This document shows, piece by piece, positions 10,030-22,312 of a DNA stretch of 64,000 nt. The notes under the pieces were generated by a model, which was not told the DNA's origin, did not search any database, and was given only the letters and a program-made list of their open reading frames with translations. A program made the translations under genes and the position numbers. Source of the stretch: Hordeum vulgare subsp. vulgare (Eukaryota; Streptophyta; Magnoliopsida; Poales; Poaceae); assembly GCF_904849725.1 (NCBI RefSeq), contig NC_058523.1:201465689-201529688 (forward strand), in the 5' to 3' direction. The first letter of the stretch is position 1, and each line of letters begins with the position of its first letter.

Positions 10030-12065
10030 CAAACTTAGCTTGTTTAGCTCATGAATATTATATACTTAGATTGTTTAGCTCCAAAATGACATATATAGCC
10101 CTTTTAGCTCCAAAAAGACATACATACCTAATTTAACTCCAATAAGAGGAGAAGTGGTGAAGAAATAGGAAAAATGAAAAGAAGGAAGAAGAATAAGAAG
10201 AGAAAAACAAGAGAAGAAGAAGGAGAAGGAGGAGAAGAAGGAGAAGGAGTCCTACTTCTCCTCCTTCTCCTTCTTAGCCTTCTTCTTCTCCTTCTTCTTA
10301 TTTTCTTCTTATTCTTCTTATTTTCTTCTTCTTCTCCTCCTCCTCTTTCCTCTCCTCTTTCATATTCTACTTACCTTATTTTCGCCAACAATGACATAAT
10401 TAGCCCATTTAGCTCCAGAAAGACATACTTAGCTAATTTAGCTCCAAGAAGAGGACAAGAGGAGAAGAAAGAGGAAAAATGAAAATAAGGAAGAAGAGAA
10501 TAAGAAGAGAAGAAGGAGAAGGAGAAGGAGGAGAAGAAGGAGAAGGAGCCCTTCTTCTTCTCCTTCTTCTTCTCCTTCTTATTCCCTCCTCCTTCTCCTT
10601 CTTCTTCTCTTCTTCATTTCTTCTTCTCCTCCTCCTCCTCCTCCTCCTCCTTCTCCCCCTCCTCCTCCTCCTCCTCCTTCTTCTTCTTCTTCTTTTTCTT
10701 CTCCTTCTTCTTCTCTTCTTTCTTCTTCTCTTTCTTCTTCTACGTAGCTTATTTTCTGCAACAAAGACATACTTAGCTAATTATCCTCCAAAATGACATA
10801 ATTAGCTTAGTTAGGTGAAAACATCATAAGAACATTGGTTAGCTCATAACTTAGCTAATATAGCTCCAAAATGACATAATAAGCTCAAAATGTCATAAGA
10901 ACCTTGGTTAGCTCATGAATATCATACAATTAGCCTGTATAGCTCCAAAATGACATAATTAGCCCATTTAGCTCCAAAAAGAAATACTTAGCTAATTTAG
11001 CTCCAAGAAGAGGAGAAGAGGAGAAGAAATAGGAAAAATGAAAAGAAGAAAGAAGAAGAAGAAGCGAAGAAGGAGAAGGAGCATAAGAAGGAGAAGGAGC
11101 CCTCATTCTTATCCTTCTTCTTATCCTTGTTCTTGTCCTTCTTATTATCTTCTTCTTTTCTTCTTCTTCTCCTCCTCCCCATTCTCCTTATCCTTCTCCT
11201 CCTCCTCCTCCTCCTCCTTCTTCTTCTTCTATTTCTTCTCCTTCTTCTTCTCTTCTTTCTTCTTGTCTTTCTTCTTCTACGTTGCTTATTTTCCCCAACA
11301 AAGACACACTTAGCTAATTATCCTCCAAAATGACATAATTAGATTAGTTAGGTAAAAACATCATAAGAACCTTGGTTAGCTCATAACTTAGCTAATTTAG
11401 CTCCAAAATGACATAATAAGCTCAAAATAGCATAAGAACCTTAGTTAGCTCATGAATATTATATACATAGCTTGTTTACCTCTAAAATGACAGAATTAGC
11501 CCATTTAGCTCCAAAAGGACATACTTAGCTAATTTAGCTCCAAGAAGAGGTGAAGAGAAGAAGAAATAGGAAAAATGAAAGAGGAAGAAGAAGAAGACGA
11601 AGAGAAGAAGAAGGAGAAGAAGAAGGAGAAGGAGGAGAAGAAGGAGAAGGAGACCTACGTCTTCTCCTCCTTCTCCTTCTTCTTATTTTCTTCTTCTTCT
11701 TCTCCTCCTCTTTCTTATCCTTTTTAATATTCTCCTTACCTTATTTTCGCTAACAATGACATAATTAGCCCATTTAGCTCCAAAAAGACATAATAAGCTC
11801 AAAATGGCATAAGATCCTTGGTTAGCTCAGGAATATTATATAATTAGCTTGTTTTCCTCTAAAATGACATAATTACCTTAATTAGGTCAAAAATAGCATA
11901 AGAACCTTTGTTGCCTCATAAATGTCAGATAGTTAGCTTATTTCCATCCAAATTGACATAATTAGCTTAGTTAGGTCAAAAATGGCATAATAACCTTGGT
12001 TAGCTCAAAAAGGTCATATACTTAGCTTATTTTCCTCCATAGTGACATAATAAGCTGAAAAACGT
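10030..12065. repeat. Repeat array of GAA/TTC hairpin units and TTAGCTCCA motifs
   Basis: Four units each have a purine block followed at once by a pyrimidine block on the same strand: 10146-10253/10254-10365, 10446-10549/10550-10742, 11004-11100/11101-11280 and 11541-11652/11653-11727. They are separated by copies of phrases such as aaaatgacataattagc and ttagctccaa(a/g)aag. The latter part, 11760-12065, has only the spacer phrases. Because (GAA)n is followed by (TTC)n, each unit can fold into a long hairpin. It replaces the 3' part of the transposase region. The long low-complexity frames in it are not genes. Confidence 0.85.
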
Positions 12066-12189
12066 CATATGTTGTTGTTGTTATTCTTCTGACTTTCTTA
12101 TTCCCATTTTGCACATTGGATGTACTACATGCATGGAAGCTGGCATTGATGGAGTGCTTTAGTTCTAATTTTAATTTGAGTTGATGAAC

Positions 12190-12390
12190 AATGTGGAACT
12201 ATATGTATATGTATATATGGATGAACAATATATCTGGAACTATATGTATATGTATATATATGGATGAAACTTTGTATATGTTAGTTCTTTCGATATATGG
12301 GATGTACATTGATGAACAAATGGGATTGATGAACTTTATATGTATATCATACATATGCTGTGACCTATATATCGTATATGTGCTATGAAT

Positions 12391-12428
<38 letters not shown>

Positions 12429-12445
12429 TGTTTGTGTGTGTGTGT
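12190..12445. repeat. AT microsatellite with a short direct duplication
   Basis: A duplicated phrase ggaactatatgtatatgtat (about 12195 and 12236) followed by tggatgaa is succeeded by a run of TA/TATATA (12390-12427) and then (TG)n at 12430-12445. Non-coding, within CACTA-1. Confidence 0.8.
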
Positions 12446-12479
12446 GCTATGAAATAACATAAAAAACAAAACTGTGAAA

Positions 12480-13034
12480 ATATGGGCTCTTTGCCGTCTG
12501 TCAGCTGATGGAAAAGGACTTTTCCATCAGGCAGCAGACGTCAAAGATGCCACATGGCACCCAGTTGTGCAACGTGCGGCAACAACAGCTGTCCCATATA
12601 GGCTCTTTGTCGTCCGCTACCCTGCACTAGCGGACGGCCCAGAGCCTGAGGGAGGCAGACGACAATGAATATGAGCAGCCGACTAGGCAAACTGAGGACT
12701 GGCCCATATAGGAACACGACAAAGATGATGAGCGAGGCAGACGACAAAGATGATGAGCGAGGCACACGACAAAGAGACGCTTTAGCCCATAACGGAGAAG
12801 CTGCCTCTCGGATGCCATCTTAAGATCTTTGTCATCTGCTCTGTATCATAGGCTGATGGAAAAGGCCTTTGTCATCTGCTTAGGGCTGACAGATGGCAAA
12901 GAAGGTACTATGCCGTCGAAAGTAGCCATAGGAACTTTGCTGACAAGAGGCAGACAGCAAAGAGCTTTGTTGTCGGTGGAACACTTCTTTGCCGTCTGTT
13001 ATGGCAGACGACAAAGTGTCTGATTCCTGTAGTG
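12480..13034. repeat. CACTA-1 right subterminal repeats and terminal inverted repeat
   Basis: Motifs of the type CTTTGCCGTCTG, CTTTGTCGTC and GACGACAAAG recur from 12484 to 13015 in both orientations, in the same style as the left end. The element ends with gattcctgtagtg (13022-13034), the complement of a CACTACAGGAATC terminus. Confidence 0.85.
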
Positions 13035-13314
13035 CACACTAGTGGCGGGTGGTATAGGAGTACTAATAAAATTATTATTACTAGTATTTCAGAATCACGC
13101 AACTTGGTATTATCTTGAGACTTAGTGACGAAACTAGCAAAATAACAAGGAGAACAAGTAAACAAGCAAGTATAGCAAGCAAAGAAGTAAACTAGCAAGA
13201 ATGAATATTTTGTTATTTTTAATTTTATAGCAATAAAAATATAATAGAAAATAAAAAGTAGAACCAGTGAAATGATAATTTGTGTGTAGGTAATCTATAG
13301 GAAATCACGGATAG

Positions 13315-13332
13315 TCCCCGGCAACGGTGCCA
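13315..13332 (-). other. Primer-binding site, tRNA-Asp type
   Basis: On the minus strand this reads TGGCACCGTTGCCGGGGA, 17 of 18 matches to the complement of the 3' end of plant tRNA-Asp (TGGCGCCGTTGCCGGGGA). It marks the inner border of the 5' LTR and fixes the element's orientation. Confidence 0.85.
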
Positions 13333-13340
13333 AAAATACT

Positions 13341-14905
13341 TCTCAATACTTGTGAACTACATTCTCGTTTTCCCCGAAGAGGAGGGGATGATGCAGCATA
13401 GTAGAGGTAAGTATTTACCTAAGTGACAACCAACATTATCAAACTAATAGGAGGACCACACAATTTCCCGTCTTCAGTGCCTACACACAAAAGAGCACAC
13501 ACCTGGATCCAATGCGGGCAAGAGGGTAGCCAACCCCCTTGAACTCGTTACTTGCAAGCGATAAGTAGTGATAGATTGATAATTTTTTAAATATAAATAG
13601 AAAATAAAAAAGGAATTGAAAAATAACAACAAGATATTTTTAGTTTTTGGAATTTAATTTGTTTAGACCCGGGGGCTATAGTTTTCGCTAGAGGCTTCTC
13701 TCTCGTAGGAAGCATACGGTTGGTAAACAAATTATTGTTGGACAATTGGTAGAAAAGCACATAGTTATGCAATGCTTATTCATGGGAATGATAATTACAT
13801 ATAGGCATCACGTCCATAGGCAAGTAAATCGACTCCTGCCTGGATCTACTACTATTACTCAAACCATCGACCGTTATCCAGCATGCATGTAGAGTATTAA
13901 GTAAAACCAAAGTAATGCTTTGGAGGATATTGACATGATGTAGACAAAGTACATCCAATTAATATGTATGAACCCCATCGTGTTACCATCAGTGGAAGAA
14001 ATACAATATGCGTCATGTCCCTTTCTCTTACTGGGATTGAACACCGCAAGATTGAACCCACTACAAAGCACCTCTCCCACTGATGATAAATCAATCTAGT
14101 TGGCCAAACCAAACCGATAGATCGGAGAAAATTATGAAGCTATCATAATCATGCATATATATGAAACACCAGCAAGGAACTAAATATAATATCATGAATA
14201 TTTAAACATAAACCCACAATTCTTCGGATCCCAGCAAATGCACCGCACAAGAATTATTACATAAGATAGATCACCCGGGAATCATGGTGATCTTGGGAAT
14301 GAAGAACATAGAGAGAGAGACATATAGGTACTAACTACAAACCCGTAGGTATGTGGTGAACTACTCACACATAACCATGGGAGCAGCAAGGTTGATGTAG
14401 ATGCCGTCCGTGGTCGACCCCCTCCGACAGGGCACCTAAACATGGCTCGAGATGGGCACACGTAGAAACAGAAGCTTGCAGCGGTGGGAAAAGTGTTTCT
14501 GGAAGATCTAGGTTTGTTTAGGATATATGTGAATTTATAGAAGAGAGAACGAGCGAGGAGGGTTGGGAGGTGGCCCAAGCCATCAAGGCATGAGCACCCC
14601 CCTAGGAGCGCCATGTTGCCTTGGGGTTACTGCGTGTGCCCTCCGGTCTTCCTCCGAAGCTTCCACTTCTTTATGTGCTCTAGAAAAAAGCACCAAAAAG
14701 TTTTGGGGTATTTGAACTTCATATGGTTTGGTATTCCTGAAAAGCCAATAACATGTAGAAAACACCAACTCGCACTTGCACCGGGTTGATAGGTTAATAC
14801 TCAAAAATAATATAAATCAACAAGTAAATGCTCAAAAAGTATCCTAGAATGATTATATAATAGCATGGAACAATGAAAACTTATAGATTCGTTGGAGACG
14901 TATCG
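13341..14905 (-). repeat. 5' LTR of Gypsy element A
   Basis: An LTR of about 1.56 kb, read right to left. It begins at 14905 with the TGATACGTCTCC-type start (first bases mutated) and ends near the primer site. The exact inner border is uncertain by about 10 bp because no clear CA end is visible. A possible TATA box, TATAAAT on the minus strand, lies at 14533-14539. The small open frames inside it are not supported as genes. Confidence 0.7.
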
Positions 14906-15475
14906 GCCCCATATGCACTTCATCCGGGGTGGGCTGAACCTTGAAGGCCCAATTGTGAGAGGATTTTTTTACTGCATACGAGACCATTTGAACATTCATG
15001 TCAATCACCCAATGCAATATAGTCAAAAGAGGTTCAATAATCAAGAGTCGCGTGCTATGTGACCCAGTGCTGCAACAGTCGAGTCAAGAAAAGACAAGGA
15101 AAAAAATCAATGCTCACTCACTCATCTTGGGCACCAAAACATTCACCATCAAACAACTAACTGTGCATAGCAAATCGACTGATCCGATACTTGCTATTGC
15201 GACAAAGCACTCGACTAATGACCATGAAGCAAGCACTAGCCAAGAAAAGCCATGAGACCCTAAATACACCCAATTGAAGTGGTGTCCTCCACGGCTAACA
15301 AAGGTTAAGGCATAAAGAGATGACAGAACACGAGGCCGAGAAACAGAGAGATAAGTTGTTCAATGACACTCGGCCCATGGTATATACAAAGCAAGTGTGG
15401 AATCCTGAATAAATACAAGATGCAACAGCTTCTATATCTATCATAGCAACACGCACACCACCAAAAGAGGACAAG

Positions 15476-16063
15476 ATGACTATGACATCGTCTCCATCAC
15501 CTATTAGTTCCTCTTCACTCAAACAGATTTCAGATTGCGTGGATGTGCCCGACAAGGCAGACGATATGTTCGACTACGAGTCTACCCCGGTTCATGAAGG
15601 TATTGATATCAATATGGTGTATTATTTAGCCATTGAGTTTTGTGTTGTAGATGAAGAAGGGGAAGTGGATCGGCTAGATTTTGGCCCTAAGAATGCTATC
15701 TTTGAGAAGCCAAAAGAACCGGTGACGCACTTAAAACCATTATACCTTAGAGTTCATATTAACGGGTCAACGCTTGTTGGGATGCTTGTTGATGGTGGTG
15801 CTGTTAAGATTATTATGCCCTATTCGGTCTACAGGAAGTTGGGATTGCCAGATGAAGAGTTGATTAAGACCAATATTGTTCTTAATGGATTTGAAGGCAA
15901 AGAGAAAACTAAAGGCAACGGTGTGGTGTATGTGGAACTCACAGTCGGAAGCAAAACTTTGGCTATTGCATTCTCTGTCGCCGAGGTGCAAGACAACTAC
16001 AATGTGATTTTAAACCGCGATTGGGTTCATGCAAACCAGTGTGTTCCATCTACTATGCACTAG
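15476..16063 (+). pseudogene. Protease region of element D
   Basis: A 195-codon open frame. Residues about 93-115 contain VGMLVDGGAVKIIMPYSVY, the retropepsin active site in its Asp-Gly-Gly-Ala form, as is common in this Gypsy clade. VILNRDWVHANQCVPSTMH (about 176-195) corresponds to the conserved ILGRDWIHA region. The frame then stops at 16061 and continues degraded (16115-16300). The enzyme would process the Gag-Pol polyprotein. The Gly-to-Asn change in LNRDW and the stop indicate decay. The start at 15476 is only the first Met in an originally longer frame. Confidence 0.75.
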
Positions 16064-16389
16064 TTTTTAATATAGTGGGTTGATAATGAACTGGAAGTCA
16101 TTCATGCGGATAATTTGGCTTGTATTGCTTTGGTTGATGTATGGGTGGATTGGCAACAATCCAACGCTACTTGCTTGATAGGGTGCGATGTATCACAGTT
16201 TGATTTTCTCTGTGCTACAAAGAATGGTTTTGTGCTCATTTCTTTAAAGCTGGTTCGTGGCAATCTGCTCCAAAGTATGATGTATTTAAATGGATCCTAA
16301 TTCTGAGTGGTTACAAAAGGAACTTACAGAATATCGGTCTATTGAGAATGATATGTATGGTTATATAAAAGAGTTAGATTATATGGATA

Positions 16390-17319
16390 AACTTGGATGA
16401 GGTTTGACCTTGGCAGATCCATTAGAAGAGATAGATATAGGAGATGGTTCAATTCCTAGGCTGACAATTGTAAGCGAAATTTGAAGAGCCAATCGTAAAT
16501 CTAAGTTGATCAAGTTATTGAAAGGATATATTTGCTGCTTTGCATGGGAATATCATGAGATGCCAGGTTTAAGCCTAGAGCTAGAGGAGCATTGGTTACC
16601 TATAAAGGCCAATTTAGACCTCACAAGCAATTAACCAGAAAGTATAATCCAAAAGCATTTGATCGGATCGAGGACAAGGTCACCCATTTTCTTAAAGATA
16701 ATTTTATTAGACCATGCAGGTAAGCCGAGTGGATTTACAACATTGTACCAGTCGAGAAGAAAGTCTCCGACAAGTTAAGGGTGTGCATTAGCTTCATAAA
16801 TTTCAAAAGAGCTACACCCAAAGATGAGTAACCCATGCCGAGAACTAATATGCTTATCTCTGATGCTTTTGGATATAAGGTCATTTGTTTTATTGATGGT
16901 GATGTAAGGCATAACCAGATTTTTATGGCCGAAGAGTACGTGTCCAAAACGACCTTTTGGTGCCCGTGTTTTTTGGTTTATTCGAGTGGACAGTGATGAC
17001 CTTTGGATTAAAAATGCTGGCGCCATGTATCAAAGGGCAATTAATTTTATTTTTCATGATTTACTCAATGTTATACTTGAGGTTTATATTGATGACATCA
17101 TTGTCAAATCAGATGCTTTTGAATCTAATGTACACAATTTGCATTTACATTTGAAAGAATGAAAAATATGCTCTGAAAATGAATCATTTAAAATGTGCAT
17201 TCGACATGTCGGTTGTCAAGTTTTTGGGTTTTATTATTCATGAAAAATGGCGTAGGGATTGGTCCAAAAAATATAGAAGTTATACAAAAGTGGAAGCTCC
17301 AACATGCAAGAGAGATATG
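16390..17319 (+). pseudogene. Reverse transcriptase, N-terminal and palm part (element D)
   Basis: Fragments in shifting frames match Gypsy RT: ADPLEEIDIGDGSIP (about 16412), CCFAWEYHEMPGL (about 16535), NIVPVEKKVSDKLRV (about 16740), FGLFEWTVMTFGLK (about 16975) and the catalytic box VYIDDIIVKSDAF (about 17080-17118). The YIDD codons are intact but surrounded by stops and frameshifts. RT copies element RNA into DNA. The reading stops at 17319, the last base of the E1 target duplication, and resumes at 22313. Confidence 0.85.
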
Positions 17320-20300
17320 TGTAACGCCCTATGTTTAGCTTTCCTGACTAATTAACTTATTTCAAAACTTAGGACCAATTAAAAAATTAGTGAATGCTTA
17401 TGATACTTTGTGTGATGATTGCTTGCTTGTAATGCTTGTGTTTGATCCTCAATAATTCATGTTACTCTCGAGACTCACCTCCTTAGCCAAAAACTCCTAC
17501 CCAATGATCATGCAATGTGTTTAGGATGAGAAACTACTTTACCAAATATTATTTTCACCAAAAAGCATTTCTTTGAATTAAGCTTTCAAAACTCCTGAGA
17601 TGAGGTTTGTACTACAAGTCCTCAAGTTAGGGAATTTATTTTGCACCAATTATTTTGTTTAAAACCCGTTATCAAAATTATTTTACTACTTTATTTTGCA
17701 CCAATTATTTTGTTTAAAACCCATTATCAAAATTATTTTACTACTTCATTTTGCACCAAACATTATTATTTTGAAATTATTTTACTATTTTATTTAAATG
17801 CCTTCCTGTGAGGCCAGAAATGGTCTCTTACGAAGGAAAGTTATTTTTATTGCTTTCAAAATATTTAATAAAATTTAGGGAAACTCAATACACATATATA
17901 TTCCATATATATGAGTTTCAACACATGGTCATGTTCAGAATACTTGGCAAACCCCTTCAAAACCCTTCCTGCCTATTTCAATTTTTTGGAATATTTATAT
18001 AAGAAATATTCTCAATAAATTCCTGTAAAATTCAAGCATGTCACATATGATATATGTGATGATCTTGCCAAGTTTCATCTCAATCCAAGTTGGTTTGACT
18101 CCCCTAATTATTCTAAAATCCTATTAGTCCACATCCAAATTTTAGCAACTCTGCATTGCCAAGTGTTTCCAAATGTGCTCAAATTTGGTGGACATGTTCT
18201 GATACTCCAATAATGCATCCACGCCAAGTGGTGCATCAAGGAGAATAGAAGAACTTGTCCCAAGCCCCTCAAAACCCTCTCTGTTGATTTCTTACTTTGG
18301 GAAACTTTACACTATATAGTTTCTCCAATTGACCCCAAAAATTTTGGGCATGCCTTAATGCTCAAATAATGCCCCCACACTAAATATTGGATTTGTGGGA
18401 ATTGATTTGAATAGATTTGTGATCAGAAGCTCATTTGTGCCCATTTCATGGGTTTTCCAAGACTACATTGGAAACCTTCTCCACCAAGTCCCAAATTTGG
18501 TGTCCAAGCTTATTTTAATCTATTAATTGATCTTGTTAAGTTTCATATCAATTTAAGTTCATCTGGTTGCCCTGACACTCATCAAACACCTCGTGTGCAC
18601 TCACCAAAATGGCGAATTTGGCCCCTTCCGCATTTACCATTGAGCTTAAACTTTTACCACACCCTCTCCTAGTTACCTTTTTACTCCAGTAGCTTTGCCA
18701 TGGCCACTAGTCAATTATTGGAGAGAGACCCCATGTAGCTACCTCTCTTTTTTACCCTTGGATCACCATTTTTACCCCTCTTACCCCACCTCTACTTAAG
18801 TTAATGACCCCAACTCTTTCCAGAGGTTCCCTAGCATCCCAAGGCATCATTCCGAACCAAGATATGGCATGCTCATGTGGGGAAAATGAGAATACATCTA
18901 CAAGTTGATTTCTGGCTGAAATGTTGCTTTGTACAACAAGTACTAGCTACCCTCCTCTGCTTGATCTCAATACTGGAAGTGTTGTACTCCTTGCATCGCC
19001 AAGCATGCTAGACAAGGTCCCATCATGAGATCACTCCATTGAGCACCCTCAATCCTAGCCCTAAGTTTGCTACTCCAAACTTAACCTCATTCAAAACCCA
19101 TTCAAACCCAGCTCCACTAACTACCAAAGTCCTCACTCACACCCTAGATAGTATGCCCCACTCCCCAGACATCATTGACTGATCAAATTGGCACTCTAGA
19201 CATAGGTGGCCATGGTGACCACCACCCTAGCCTGCAATATGGGTACTCTTCACCTTGTTTCTATCTGATGCAACCTCTCTGAGCATGCCAAATCTCCTCC
19301 TTTTGACCCTTACAATCACTCCCCACACCAGCTAGCCTCCAACCTTCATTTGGGGCACGTGGCATCCATGCACAGGGAGCTCCCGAGCTCTCTCTCTCCC
19401 TCCCCCTCCCTTATCTCTACTCCCTCGAGCCACTTCTTCTCCTACATCTCTCCCCCTCTCCCTAGTGGACTTGCAGAGCTCCCCCTTGAGCCCCCTCTCC
19501 TACCAAGCTTCCTCCTCTCTTTTCCTGGCTGCCATGGCCAGCTTCGTCCATGCTCGCGTGCGGGCTCTCCAGCCCCCCTCTCTATCCCTAGCACCTCCAG
19601 GAGAACCCCAGACCACCATGGAGCCGCCCCGCTCCTCCATTCAACCTCGCAGCGGCCGAAGCACCCTCACCAAGACTGCCGTCATCGGCCTCCACCATGG
19701 CCGAAAGATCCCTCACCCCGAGGCTCCTCTGCGGAGCTGGCTCCCCCTCGGGTGCGGGAGGCCTTGCCCCTTGCCCCTGCTGGCCAGCGCACCGCCAGAA
19801 AAAGACCAGAGCCGCCGGAGCCGGCCCCTGCATCGGCCAGCCCTGCCTCCCTGCGTGCTCCTAGATCGGGCGGGACGAAGAGGAAAGACCCGACAAGCGC
19901 CCCCCCCTTGTAACCCTCTCCGAGCCGGGCCTAGGTGGATAAGTGGAGGCAACCCCCAGCCGAACCTATTTCCCCCAAGGCAAAAGCGCACCAGGCGAAG
20001 TACGCCTTCGGCATTACCCTTGGTTGGCAGCCCGAGCTGCTGGGCCGGCCCACCGTCTACCCAGTGCCCTCAGCGCATTATAACCCCTCTGGTAGCCTTT
20101 CTTTTGTTTTTTCCTATGGCACAAACTTCAAAAATCTCTTACAAATTCATGTGAGGTCCAAATCTGGTGATTCAAAATTCTGCAGGTCCCAAAAATCAAG
20201 ACCTATCCGTATATGTGCATTCTATATTTTTCCATCATACTTTCTATGGGAATTAATATTTAAATTCCCATTTGAATATTTCAAAACCCACTTTGTAAAT

Positions 20301-22307
20301 TCCTATAGCATCCAAATCAAATCCAAATGGAGTGATTCCAAATTCCAGGGCCATCTAATATCATACCCTATTTTTAGAGCCTTGATCAATATTTTTATCA
20401 CGCATTATTCTTTTGCATAAAGTAAATAGCTTCTATTGCTATTTATCCAATATTGCAAAATTCCTAGAATATTCACCTCAGCTCCAAATCCAGTGAGACA
20501 ACTCTCTAAATGTCTCTAAAATTGTTCTGTGTTAAATGAGTGTCTCCACTCATTTTTATCATAATATTTTCTGTAGGCTTCTTTTAAGAGCACCTATTTC
20601 TCCTCTCATCCATTCAAAATTCCCTGATGATCCAAATCTCCTATAGCAAGCTTCAGGTATTTTTCTTATGACCTGTGAGGTCCAAGAAAAATAAAAATTC
20701 CATTTATATATCAATTTTACTTCTGCTTGCGGTGTGGCTTAGTTGACGGAGTAGATGGAGTACTCGGAGTTGGACCAGAAGACCTCGAAGACCCCGAGGA
20801 CTTATGTGAGCAAAGGCAAACAACCCTTTGACCATGTCTGAGCAAATACTATATTGCATGCTAGTAGGGCAATTATTCCCGTTGCATATGATCATAAATA
20901 TACAGTAAATCATCAATGTGATGTTACCGAGGGCTCCTCCGGATTGCATTTTGAGGATGATCCTACCACCTATGAATATTATGTTGACAAGTAGATGCTA
21001 AGCAAAATAGAAGCATGAGCATAATGATGGTAAATATCAAAGGTTTATGAAAACCCCGTCGGGTGCCACTAATGCCCCAGGGTGATGATGAGATAGGTGG
21101 CCACTTTTGGAGAAGTGGTGCACCGGGTGTATTTTGGTGTGAGTGGTTTCGGAAATGGGATTAGATTTATGATGTGTCGACCGTCCCAACCTTACATGTG
21201 CGACCACATTACCCCTTTATGGCATGGGGCTTTGTTGATTACTCTCGTTGGTGCTAGCAAAGAGCCACATTACTAGTGGCGGGAGTGATATGTGGTCACT
21301 CTCGTGACGTGGTCGTGCCAGGTAGGGCAACTATGCCGTTTTTTCGTGTTTCGGGCACATCGTTGATCCCCGCATGGATGATATTGTCCAGAGTCGGTGC
21401 TCGTAAGACGTACATCATGTGTGCTGGGTACCAATCAACTGGAACTCTTTGCCTAGTACCGTGAGGGCAAATGCATTGATCGGGTAGTTACCTCGGGTAT
21501 GTTATATATCGCGAGTCGTGGATGACACGGAAGTTTCCCGGATCTCGTGGGTATAGCATACAACCGCTGCAAAGTGTAAAACTCTTCGAATAGTCGTGTC
21601 CACGGTTAAGGACAGCTGGGTGGTGCTGCTTAAACAACGTCCAATCGTTTCCGCATAAACCAAGTGTGTGTGTGTGTTCTAGGTGATATCTGAGAAAGAG
21701 TTGATATGTCCCAGTTTGGTGACTTGGCATATTGGGTGAACCAGAGGTGTTCAACCCAGAACCGATATGTTGATATCTGTAACCTGTTCTTCTGAATACC
21801 ATCTAGCTTATGATGCATATCCATACCCGTCTATGATCATGTTTATTTACCTTCAAGCTTTTTTCCACCAATATTACATATCCCTTATTATCATACCAAC
21901 TGCATTATCCACATCATGGGCTGTTTGCGGGTACATTCACAGTACTCATTGGCTTGCCACTGGTTATTTCATTGACCAGGTATTAGAGAATAGGATATGG
22001 TGAAGAGTAACCTGGTGACGTTCCTGCGAGTTAGGACGCTTCCCAGTCAGAATGCCTGTAGGTTAAGGCTGATTGCATGGGTTCACGCTTTCGACCAATA
22101 TTTCCGCTATTGGTCCAGTTTGGTGTGTTGGCCCTCAAGGCCCTATATATGTAAGACTTGACCGGAATGGTCATTTATTGTATCAAACGGTATGTATGGA
22201 TGTAAGACTCTTAATATTCAGTATCTGTTTTTTCGGTGAGAATTCATCGCTGAGATCACTGAGCACGTTCATTCGGCGATCTCGATTCGTAAGTCGGGGT
22301 CCCCACA
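17320..22307 (+). mobile_element. E1: solo LTR of a long-LTR chromovirus family
   Basis: The 4,988 bp insert starts TGTAACGCCC and ends GGTCCCCACA. It is flanked by the exact 5 bp duplication ATATG (17315-17319 and 22308-22312). It interrupts the RT of element D, which reads on across the site. Its right 1.6 kb is clearly related to the LTRs of E2, for example the shared gggagtgatatgtggtcact at 21283 and in reverse in E2. There is no internal domain, so it is a solo LTR left by recombination between two LTRs. The GC-rich part (19340-20060) probably holds promoter and leader DNA. Open frames there are not convincing genes. Confidence 0.92.
17641..17760 (+). repeat. 55 bp tandem duplication inside E1
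   Basis: The unit starting ttgcaccaattattttg at 17641 repeats at 17696, and a third, truncated copy begins at 17751. Two copies are nearly identical, differing at one base in aaaaccc(g/a)tt. No coding role. Confidence 0.85.
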
Positions 22308-22312
22308 ATATG

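Larger units (their letters stand above)
5412..13034 (+). mobile_element. CACTA-1: CACTA transposon with TNP2-type transposase (Caspar-like)
   Basis: A 7.6 kb CACTA element inserted in Gypsy A. The right end is intact: CTTTGCCGTCTG-type subterminal repeats, then CCTGTAGTG, the inverse of CACTACAGG, ending at 13034. The left terminus is eroded. Subterminal repeats begin at once (cttctttgccgt at 5420) but no clean CACTACAGG is seen at 5412. In order it has left subterminal repeats, GC-rich then T-rich leader DNA, a GAA-rich block, a palindrome, a decayed TNP2 gene (7734-10025), an array of GAA/TTC units, AT microsatellites and right subterminal repeats. The transposase is full of stops, so this copy is immobile on its own. 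Gypsy A resumes at 13035. Confidence 0.85.
13035..14905 (-). mobile_element. Gypsy element A, leader, primer site and 5' LTR
   Basis: Minus-strand continuation of the element interrupted by CACTA-1. 13035-13314 is untranslated leader upstream of gag, with no gene. It is followed by a tRNA-Asp primer site and the 5' LTR, which ends at 14905 in acgtatcg (a TGATACG-type LTR start with its last base changed). The five bases 14906-14910 (gcccc) would be the target duplication. DNA from 14911 belongs to element D. Confidence 0.75.

Noticed and set aside
10174..11753. Several frames of 60-105 codons on both strands
   Set aside because: All lie in GAA/TTC microsatellite units of CACTA-1 and have no non-repetitive sequence.
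19350..20420. GC-rich overlapping frames of 160-230 codons that look like a plant gene
   Set aside because: They lie entirely inside the E1 solo LTR, are Pro/Ser/Arg-rich in every frame, and have no domain. This is probably the promoter or leader of the LTR.
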